Assembly: GCA_964355675.1 (NCBI GenBank)
Contig: CAYHEC010000042.1
Span: 1 to 23,400, forward strand
Length of the DNA: 23,400 nucleotides
Source of the DNA: CAMBDS01 sp964355675
GTDB lineage: Bacteria; Electryoneota; AABM5-125-24; Hatepunaeales; Hatepunaeaceae
Direction: 5' to 3'
The notes under the pieces were generated by a model that did no database searches, was not told the DNA's origin, and saw only the letters and a program-made list of their open reading frames with translations. Numbering within the stretch: the first letter of the stretch is position 1; every line of letters begins with the position of its first letter. The translations under genes were made by a program, and so were the position numbers. Shown one piece after another: positions 13,817 to 19,551 of this stretch.

Positions 13817-15714
13817 TGAAAGCGCTTGTAATCAATACTACACGCATGGGAGATTTGATTCAATCGACGCCGCTGATGCAGGGACTTCAAGCAGATGGTT
13901 ATGAGGTGACCTTGCTTTACTCCGATGGGTTCAGTGAAATTGCAAAACTACTTGCCGGAGTAGATCGACTTGTTCCGTTTTCACTTGTTGATGCGGTCAA
14001 TCCATTGATTTTACCTGGCAACAGATTTATCGAATCTTATCGGTATTTATCGAAAGCGTTGGAAGGTTTAACAGAACAATCATTCGATCTGGTCGTCAAT
14101 GTGACGCATAGCGCCTACAGCGCGATGATGACGGGAATAATTGCCGGAAAGAAAACGTCCGGACTGACGTGCGACAACCGATCAAGACGCCTGAACCAAA
14201 GCGAATGGGGTCGATACTATATCACCAGTCAATCCTGTCGTGAATCGAACCGTTTCAATCTCGTCGATATCCACCGGATGATGGGAGGGAATACTAAGGC
14301 TTTTCCGGTTAAGTTGAACATCCCGGATGGAGTTCTTAAAATTGCGGGCGAATTATTGGCTGAGGATACCTCGACAGACAGGAATGTCTATCCTCCCCGA
14401 CCCGGTGGAAGCGTCAAATTGATCGGAATAGTTCCGGGCGCATCGACGCCTGAAAAGACCCTCCCGACCTCATCGTTCGCCGAAGCAATCAAATACCTTC
14501 GACAGACAATACCGGTGAAAGTAGTTCTTTTCGGCGCGAAAAGTGAGGCAAATATTGCCGAAGAACTCAGCCACCTATTGCCTGATTCCCTGAACCTATG
14601 TGGCAAGACAGACGTTGCAACGCTGGCGGCACTTATTTCCCGATGTGACCTGTTGCTATCGTGCGATACAGGCCCAATGCACATCGCCGCGGCAGTCGGC
14701 ACAAAAGTTGTGGAAATATCTCTCGGCAGTGCATTGGCAAGCGAGACTGCTCCTTATGGAGATGGTCACTATGTAATCGAAGGACGTATCGGCTGTCACC
14801 CCTGTTTGCCAAGAATGCATTGCAATCATTTTTCGTGCGGCAAAATCATTCCCCCGGAAATTATTGCGCAGGTAGCTGAAGCGGCGCTAAAACCAGAACG
14901 ACTGGGTGCGGACGCTTTGTGGCAATCGGAAGTACTGCCGCGGACGGATACGGAGATCCGTCCTCCTGAGAATAATACACGGCTACGGACGGATACGGAG
15001 ATCCGTCCTCCTACCGCTAATGTGAACATCTATCGAACCGACTTCGATGCAGATGGTTTTCTTCAGCTCACACCGTTGTTGACGGATACGGAGATCCGTC
15101 CTCCTGAAACTGCCGAGATACTCTTTCAAGCGATGAAGGAAGTATGGAAAAAAGCGCTTGGTTTCACCTTTTCGACAGACAGGAATGTCTATACTCCCGG
15201 CTCCATGACAGACAGGAATGTCTATCCTCCCGGTTCCATGACAGACAGGAATGTCTATCCTCCCGGCACCATGACAGACAGAAATGTCTATCCTCCCGCT
15301 TCGATGGTTGAACAATTCAAATCACAATTTATCCCCAGGCAAGTTGTTCTGAGATTAGATTTACTACGCGAGAGTTTTTCCCGAATCGAAGAAATTGCCA
15401 GAATTGGGGCTTTAAGTTGTGAAGAATTAGTCAGACTGGCGGACGACCCATACCAAACGGAAACTCTTAAAAAGCTTGCTGACGCCATTCAAAATATTGA
15501 TCGCGGCATCGCCCAGATCGCTTATGTCATACCGGAAACCATGCCTTTCGCGGCACAGTTTACGTCTGCCAAAGAAAATATCAGATCGGCAACTCTTTCC
15601 GATCATGCTGAAAAAACCGCACGGCTCTTTCGAGGGCTTGAAAATTGGTGCAGGTCATTGAATCAACTGATATTGGATATTACAGTCGATAAGGAGAGAG
15701 TCGATGCCGCCTAA
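13816..15714 (+). CDS. GT9-type glycosyltransferase, paralogue 3, riddled with palindrome-encoded peptides
   Basis: This 632-residue protein has the GT9 N-domain MKALVINTTRMGDLIQSTPLMQGL, the C-domain signature SCDTGPMHIAAAVGT at ~282-296, and the Cys cluster GCHPCLPRMHCNHFSC. A helical C-terminal extension resembles that of paralogue 2. Palindrome-derived peptides occur at 187-194 (TDRNVYPP, domain linker), 377-384, 392-399 and 423-430 (TDTEIRPP), and 454-497 (four 11-residue TDRNVYPPGSM-like units). Without them the protein would be about 80 residues shorter and close to paralogue 2. Whether the enzyme is active cannot be told, but the core motifs are intact. Confidence 0.83.
   Translation: MKALVINTTRMGDLIQSTPLMQGLQADGYEVTLLYSDGFSEIAKLLAGVDRLVPFSLVDAVNPLILPGNRFIESYRYLSKALEGLTEQSFDLVVNVTHSAYSAMMTGIIAGKKTSGLTCDNRSRRLNQSEWGRYYITSQSCRESNRFNLVDIHRMMGGNTKAFPVKLNIPDGVLKIAGELLAEDTSTDRNVYPPRPGGSVKLIGIVPGASTPEKTLPTSSFAEAIKYLRQTIPVKVVLFGAKSEANIAEELSHLLPDSLNLCGKTDVATLAALISRCDLLLSCDTGPMHIAAAVGTKVVEISLGSALASETAPYGDGHYVIEGRIGCHPCLPRMHCNHFSCGKIIPPEIIAQVAEAALKPERLGADALWQSEVLPRTDTEIRPPENNTRLRTDTEIRPPTANVNIYRTDFDADGFLQLTPLLTDTEIRPPETAEILFQAMKEVWKKALGFTFSTDRNVYTPGSMTDRNVYPPGSMTDRNVYPPGTMTDRNVYPPASMVEQFKSQFIPRQVVLRLDLLRESFSRIEEIARIGALSCEELVRLADDPYQTETLKKLADAIQNIDRGIAQIAYVIPETMPFAAQFTSAKENIRSATLSDHAEKTARLFRGLENWCRSLNQLILDITVDKERVDAA
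14373..14397. repeat. TDRNVYPP palindrome unit in the interdomain linker
   Basis: GACAGACA-GGAA-TGTCTATC (stem of 8 with one mismatch) is followed by CTCCC and read in frame as TDRNVYPP. It lies just before the strand VKLIGIVPGAS that opens the second GT-B domain, the same structural position as the RADICPP unit in paralogue 1. The same unit is amplified at 15175-15306. Confidence 0.85.
14943..15100. repeat. three dispersed TDTEIRPP palindromes in GT9 paralogue 3
   Basis: Three copies of GACGGAT-ACGGAG-ATCCGTC lie at 14943-14962, 14988-15007 and 15081-15100. Each is followed by CTCCT and each is read in the same phase as TDTEIRPP. The copies are separated by ordinary coding sequence, including a segment (YRTDFDADGFLQL) alignable with paralogue 2, so they look like separate insertions or local copies and not one tandem array. 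Confidence 0.9.
15175..15306. repeat. four 33-bp tandem repeats in GT9 paralogue 3
   Basis: Units lie at 15175-15207, 15208-15240, 15241-15273 and 15274-15306. Each contains the AGACA-GGAA-TGTCT hairpin plus CTCCC and a short spacer ending CATG (last unit GATG). They encode TDRNVYTPGSM, TDRNVYPPGSM, TDRNVYPPGTM and TDRNVYPPASM. The 33-bp period keeps the frame, so copy-number change would alter length without breaking the gene. Confidence 0.95.
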
Positions 15715-16936
15715 GCAACAAGAAAGAACTCCACTTGCACTCTCAGCAAAACTGCTTGCCAAAGCCCGCAGAAAACGGTTGTGCGGTGAAACAGGTACCG
15801 TTCTAATGATAGGCGCAAATTACTTTGTACAGCGAGAGGTTGCCCGGGCGTTCAGAGGACATGGTTGGAAGGTTATTATGGTTAATGTCGAGCCAGCAGG
15901 TGAATACATTCAGAAACTCCTTGAAACTGTTTTGTTTGAAGAACCAGACCTGCTATTTACAGTTAATCACTTTGGCTTCGACGCCGGAGGTATCGTTTCC
16001 AGTTTGATCGAACAGGTGGAGCTTCCGGCGGTATCTTGGTTTGTCGATAGTCCAGCCTATATTCTACTGAATCACTTGAACGCCGTATCGCCTTGGATAA
16101 TGGCGCCAGTCTGGGAGCGAACTGAGATGAAAACGCTGACAGACCTTGGATTTGAGGACCCATTTTGGCTTCCACTCGGAACAGATCCCGAACTGATGGG
16201 TATTGGCAGAGAGAAATCAAAAAATGGATTAGTCGGATTTGTCGGGAATTCGATGGTGGCTCCCTGTGTTAAATGGACAGGTAAACTACCCACCGGTCAA
16301 GATATTCTCGAATTATTAAATGTTGCGGTCGAAAGAATTTTGATCGATCGGTCATCTGATCCGTCAGGAGAGGCAATTCCTGCCGATTGGGATACTTTGA
16401 CAAGACTCAATTTTGCCTCGGCAGTAGTCCTTGAGGCTACAAAAAGGTATCGTCATGAATCCTTGAAATCACTATCTAACAAGCCTTTGAAGATATGGGG
16501 GGATGATGATTGGAGAAATGTCGCTCCTTTCGGCGCGATAATTGCAGACGGGGTTGAGTACTATCGGGAATTGCCTTTGGTATATGGGGCAAATTCTATC
16601 AACTTGAACTTTACAAGCTTTCAGATGCCAACAGCCGTGAATCAGCGAGTGTTCGACGCTCCGGCGGCAGGCGGTTTTTTATTGACCGACGATCAAGGGG
16701 ATCTGCATGAATTGTTTCAACGGGACGAAACGGCGCTGTTTTCATCCGCGCTGGAGCTGTGCGATAAAGCGGACTTTTACCTTCGTCACCCGGAAAAAGC
16801 AGAACGTATTGCCCGTCGTGCGTACCAGCGAATACTGCGGGAACACACGTATTTTCACCGGATCGGAACGATATTAGCTGAAACGAAGAGGCGGTTTGTG
16901 CATAAGGCGCAATTTACTTCTTTAGAGTCATGCTGA
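15704..16936 (+). CDS. CgeB-like glycosyltransferase
   Basis: This 410-residue GT-B-like protein has GTVLMIGANYFVQREVARAF at ~27-46 as the first strand-helix, and an N-domain containing ELPAVSWFVDSPAYIL and the aspartate-rich LPLGTDPELM segment. The C-domain has FDAPAAGGFLLTDDQGDLHELF (~317-338) and AYQRILREHTYFHRI, the Glyco_trans_1_2/CgeB pattern. AAGGAGAGA precedes the ATG, which overlaps paralogue 3 by 11 bp, so the two are co-translated. The stop codon TGA is inside the palindrome at 16930-16950, so the last residues may be acquired from the repeat. Confidence 0.8.
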   Translation: MPPKQQERTPLALSAKLLAKARRKRLCGETGTVLMIGANYFVQREVARAFRGHGWKVIMVNVEPAGEYIQKLLETVLFEEPDLLFTVNHFGFDAGGIVSSLIEQVELPAVSWFVDSPAYILLNHLNAVSPWIMAPVWERTEMKTLTDLGFEDPFWLPLGTDPELMGIGREKSKNGLVGFVGNSMVAPCVKWTGKLPTGQDILELLNVAVERILIDRSSDPSGEAIPADWDTLTRLNFASAVVLEATKRYRHESLKSLSNKPLKIWGDDDWRNVAPFGAIIADGVEYYRELPLVYGANSINLNFTSFQMPTAVNQRVFDAPAAGGFLLTDDQGDLHELFQRDETALFSSALELCDKADFYLRHPEKAERIARRAYQRILREHTYFHRIGTILAETKRRFVHKAQFTSLESC

Positions 16937-16950
16937 ACGAAGTGAAGCAT
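16930..16950. repeat. palindrome overlapping the stop of the CgeB-like gene
   Basis: ATGCT...AGCAT encloses GAACGAAGTGA. Very similar TCATGCTGAnCGAAG... repeats are common in uncultured and other bacterial genomes. It supplies the TGA stop at 16934-16936. The unit is not followed by a U-tract. Confidence 0.65.
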
Positions 16951-17001
16951 CTCTGTTTAAGAGTATTAACTTGTGCTGAATTGAGTTTTCTTTGAGGGCG
17001 A

Positions 17002-17015
17002 ACACTATGTAGTGT
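17002..17015. repeat. short palindrome ACACTA-TG-TAGTGT
   Basis: A perfect 6-bp stem with a 2-nt centre lies in the non-coding gap 16937-17284, preceded by AGGGCGA. The surrounding bases (16951-17036) show no gene. Confidence 0.5.
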
Positions 17016-17036
17016 GTTATCAAGGGAATAATGATC

Positions 17037-17172
17037 GGTAGCGCAGCGATTTATCGCGCCTATACTTGCTTGGGACGAAGAGCGCGATAAATCGCGGCGC
17101 TACCTGAACTACCCAATAAATCGCGGCGCTACCTGAACTACCCAATAAATCGCGGCGCTACCTGAACTACCC
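17037..17172. repeat. inverted 23-bp pair plus three 29-bp tandem repeats
   Basis: 17037-17059 (GGTAGCGCAGCGATTTATCG...) is the inverse of 17082-17104 with one mismatch, another REPIN-like pair. The right arm is then amplified: 17086-17114, 17115-17143 and 17144-17172 are 29-bp direct repeats, (A/G)ATAAATCGCGGCGCTACC followed by TGAACTACCC, contiguous and almost identical. There are no spacers, so this is not a CRISPR array. The region holds no supported reading frame. Confidence 0.9.
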
Positions 17173-17230
17173 AATATTATTGCCGTGACACAACTCCTGT
17201 TCGCCCAAAACCAAAATAGCCTCGTTTAAA

Positions 17231-17250
17231 GGCGGACAAGAGTGCCCGCC
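17231..17250. repeat. GGCGGAC-type palindrome with CTTCCCAAGAA flank
   Basis: GGCGGAC-AAGAGT-GCCCGCC is a 7-bp stem with one mismatch, followed by TTCCCAAGAA, close to the CCCTCCAAGA flank of other units. It lies 35 bp before the next gene. Confidence 0.6.
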
Positions 17251-17284
17251 TTCCCAAGAACTACTTAATGAATCAAGGTACCGC

Positions 17285-17905
17285 ATGAATGTTACAATCG
17301 ATGGAAAACACCGTGAACTTGGGTTGCATCCCGAAATCACGTTTCCGGAAATTATGGCAGTAATAGGCAGATTGGACCCCGCTCCCGGCATCGGAATAAC
17401 CCGAGTTAAACTCAACGGAGATGATGTAACAGGATCGGATTGGAGTCAGCTTTCCACTGTTGCCGCCGCCACGATACATGCGCTCGAAGTTGAGACCGGG
17501 GAAGTTTCAAAGTTAGCGCATGATTTGATTGACTCCTTGGAAGATTTCTCCGGTCGTTTGGTGACGGAACTTGCCAGAACGGCTGAAAGCTTCCGGATGG
17601 GCAATCAAGAAAAAGCAATCGAGCAGTACACTCGCGCCTTGGATGGTGTTCAGCTTTTAAATCATACAAGCGAGATGGTCGCTCGAAATATCAGTTTCGA
17701 CGCCGAACAAGTACTGTTCGAAGGTAAGCCCTCGACCGACCACTTTAAGAAATTGGCGCCGGTACTTGAGGATATGATTTCAGCGCACAAGCGTGACGAT
17801 ATAGTTCTGCTTGCCGATTTGATCGAATACGAGTTGATTCCGCAGTTCGAAGATCATCAAAAAATCCTTAAGCTATGGAGAGAGGCTTATGCCGCCGGGC
17901 GCTAA
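17285..17905 (+). CDS. uncharacterised protein of the flagellar cluster
   Basis: This 206-residue protein was not recognised. The first ~75 residues look beta-rich (MNVTIDGKHRELGLHPEITF..., ITRVKLNGDDVTGSDWSQL, ATIHALEVET). The rest is helical and acidic (LAHDLIDSLEDFSGRLVTELARTAESF..., FKKLAPVLEDMISAHKRDDIVLLADLIEYELIPQFEDH). There is no signal peptide or membrane segment, so it is probably cytosolic. AAGG precedes the ATG. It overlaps the next gene by 17 bp. Its position just before fliC suggests a flagellar assembly or regulatory accessory role, but nothing in the sequence fixes one. Confidence 0.75.
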   Translation: MNVTIDGKHRELGLHPEITFPEIMAVIGRLDPAPGIGITRVKLNGDDVTGSDWSQLSTVAAATIHALEVETGEVSKLAHDLIDSLEDFSGRLVTELARTAESFRMGNQEKAIEQYTRALDGVQLLNHTSEMVARNISFDAEQVLFEGKPSTDHFKKLAPVLEDMISAHKRDDIVLLADLIEYELIPQFEDHQKILKLWREAYAAGR

Positions 17906-18269
17906 CGAAGCCGGAAAGCTCGATTTCATTTTTGCTCAGCTCGATTTGACTCGACGCTATGCAACCGAAATCGAACGCGGGGAATACCAGAATGCGAAAG
18001 CCTTGGGAAATCAATTGGACAGAGGCTCTCGTGAATTGGCCATGATCATGGCCAACTTCGACAAGGAAGTCGATTTTGATACGATGACAAAAATCAGCGC
18101 CGCACTTAAAGAAATGAAGGATGTTCAGGAGAGATTGCTGGGCTGGCTCGAACCCACTCGTGACAGAATCGGCGAGCTCCTCATGGAGTTGCATCGCGGC
18201 CGGACGCTTATAACGAATTATCGATCCGGTAGAACGGCCAGCGCAAGAATGTTTGAAATGTCTGTATAA
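17889..18269 (+). CDS. small helical protein, possible flagellar chaperone-like
   Basis: This 126-residue, all-helical protein was not recognised by name. Segments LDFIFAQLDLTRRYATEIERGEYQNAKALGNQLDRGSRELAMIM and MKDVQERLLGWLEPTRDRIGELLMELHRGRTLITNYRSG form long amphipathic helices. The size, charge and position before fliC resemble FliT/FlgN-type export chaperones, but no diagnostic motif was seen. A GAGAGG site precedes the ATG, and the overlap with the previous gene implies co-translation. Confidence 0.72.
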   Translation: MPPGANEAGKLDFIFAQLDLTRRYATEIERGEYQNAKALGNQLDRGSRELAMIMANFDKEVDFDTMTKISAALKEMKDVQERLLGWLEPTRDRIGELLMELHRGRTLITNYRSGRTASARMFEMSV

Positions 18270-18272
18270 AAG

Positions 18273-18424
18273 AATTTGGGTCAGTTGAAAAAAGTCTTAG
18301 GGATCTGGTAGGACGGGGCTCCGTACCCGTCCACCTAAGCACGAAATCCTTGAATGAACGGGTACGGAGCCCCGTTCTACCGGGCAAAGGTCCAACTTTT
18401 TTAACTTTTCAGCAGACCTAAATT
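18273..18424. repeat. MITE-like 152-bp element carrying an inverted palindrome pair
   Basis: The ends read AATTTGGGTCAGTTGAAAA (18273) and, on the other strand from 18424, AATTTAGGTCTGCTGAAAA. Inside, 18307-18333 and 18355-18381 are 27-bp inverted copies (GGTAGnACGGGGCTCCGTAC...), each with an ACGGG/CCCGT stem. The arm GGTCTG(C/T)TGAAAA is related to that of the element at 10157-10248. The last T-rich part (CAACTTTTTTAAC) might also stop transcription before fliC. Confidence 0.7.
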
Positions 18425-18466
18425 AGCCCTGCTGTGATTTTTTTTCGCGAGACGTCATTTCCTCGC

Positions 18467-18493
18467 TCAAGTTTTTCCAACCCCTGACGATAA
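18467..18493 (+). promoter_or_regulatory. sigma-28 (FliA) promoter of fliC
   Basis: TCAAGTTT, an 11-base spacer and GACGATAA lie on the + strand, against the sigma-28 consensus TAAAGTTT-N11-GCCGATAA. Two positions differ. It lies 44 bp before the flagellin ATG and is followed by a short leader with a GGAGGTAAAGGG ribosome site. Confidence 0.9.
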
Positions 18494-18537
18494 CTAAGGT
18501 GCAAGGGGTTTTACGGAAACTTGGAGGTAAAGGGAAA

Positions 18538-19377
18538 ATGAGTACACGAATCAATCACAACATCCTGTCGCTCACGGCGCAGCGGAACCTGCAGACGACA
18601 CAAGGATCATTGGACCAGGCGGTCAACCGCCTTAGCTCGGGTCTGCGCATAAATAACGCTTGGGAGGACCCGGCCGGTCTGGCAATTTCTGAACGTTTCC
18701 GCGGACAGATCGTAAGTATGCAGGAGGCAGAACGCAATGCCAATTATGACATCAATTTACTCTCAACCGCCGAAGGCGCATTAAGCGTAATCGATGAAAA
18801 ATTGGTCAGAATGCGCGCACTTTCAGTTCAGGCGGCAAACGGCTCCGTCACCGATGACGACCGGGCGATTCTTGATACGGAATTCCAGGCTCTCAAGAGC
18901 GAAGTCACCCGTATAGCAAGCGTCACCAACTACAATGGGATCGAGCTGATCGACGGCGCCCATTCAACAAGCGGAACCGCGATCAGGTTCCAAATTGGTA
19001 CTTATGCGACCAGTGGCGAAGATTACTACGACGTCACCATCAATTCTATGACAGCTTCGTCTCTCGGTTTGGGCTCTGTAGGCATCACTTCGACCACAAA
19101 TGCTCTCGCGGCAATCACTGCCATCGATAGCGCTGTCGATTCGAAGGACACCGAACGGACCAGAATCGGTTCGTACGTCGAACGTCTGCAGAATACGGTT
19201 CTCAATCTGCAAATCAGCCATGAAAACGCAGTCAAGTCCGAATCAACCATTCGTGACGCAGACATAGCGGCAGAAATGTCGAACTTTACCAGGAGTCAGA
19301 TCCTGATGCAGTCCGGCGTGGCAATGCTTGCACAGGCGAACCAAATTCCGCAAATGGTCGGGCAGTTGATAGGGTAA
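18538..19377 (+). CDS. fliC: flagellin
   Basis: This ~279-residue protein starts at ATG 18538 (GGAGGTAAAGGG just upstream). An upstream start at 18499 adds no family-like sequence. The N-terminal D0/D1 region (MSTRINHNILSLTAQRNL..., LSSGLRINNAWEDPAGLAISERFRGQI, residues 1-~140) and the C-terminal D0/D1 region (IRDADIAAEMSNFTRSQILMQSGVAMLAQANQIPQ) are canonical. The surface-exposed centre is only ~50 residues, so this is a minimal flagellin without D2/D3. It is Ser/Thr-rich there (STSGTAI..YATSGE..SMTASS), which would suit O-glycosylation by the upstream island. A terminator follows, so fliC is probably transcribed alone. Confidence 0.96.
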   Translation: MSTRINHNILSLTAQRNLQTTQGSLDQAVNRLSSGLRINNAWEDPAGLAISERFRGQIVSMQEAERNANYDINLLSTAEGALSVIDEKLVRMRALSVQAANGSVTDDDRAILDTEFQALKSEVTRIASVTNYNGIELIDGAHSTSGTAIRFQIGTYATSGEDYYDVTINSMTASSLGLGSVGITSTTNALAAITAIDSAVDSKDTERTRIGSYVERLQNTVLNLQISHENAVKSESTIRDADIAAEMSNFTRSQILMQSGVAMLAQANQIPQMVGQLIG

Positions 19378-19412
19378 ACGCTACTCGCTTCATAAGCGGT
19401 TCGCGACGAAAT

Positions 19413-19461
19413 GGCGCGGAGCGGGGGCAAGTAACGCCCCCCGCTCCGCGTCGCCAATTTT
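19413..19461 (+). terminator. strong intrinsic terminator after fliC
   Basis: The GC-rich stem CGCGGAGCGGGGG (from 19415) pairs with CCCCCCGCTCCGCG (to 19450), with one bulge and a loop of about 7 bases (CAAGTAAC region), followed by TCGCCAATTTT. It separates the single-gene fliC unit from fliD. Confidence 0.85.
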
Positions 19462-19508
19462 GGGGTGTTCAAGGGAATGACTGACACAGCAGTTTCAGAT
19501 CGCCGACC

Positions 19509-19534
19509 TCAAAAGGCTGGCAATTTTTCGATAA
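19509..19534 (+). promoter_or_regulatory. probable sigma-28 promoter of fliD-fliS-flgM
   Basis: TCAAAAGG...TTTTTCGATAA resembles the fliC promoter, with the CGATAA -10 core intact but a spacer about one base shorter. It lies immediately before fliD, after the fliC terminator. Transcription would begin only ~10 bases before the ATG. Confidence 0.5.
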
Positions 19535-19551
19535 AACTCAGGCTTAATTAA

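Noticed and set aside
17086..17172. Regular 29-bp direct repeats suggesting a CRISPR array
   Set aside because: The copies are contiguous with no unique spacers, there are only three, and no cas genes are present. They are a tandem expansion of a palindrome arm.
17167..17415. Minus-strand reading frame over the repeats before the 206-residue gene
   Set aside because: It runs across a tandem repeat and palindrome and overlaps the start of a better-supported + strand gene.
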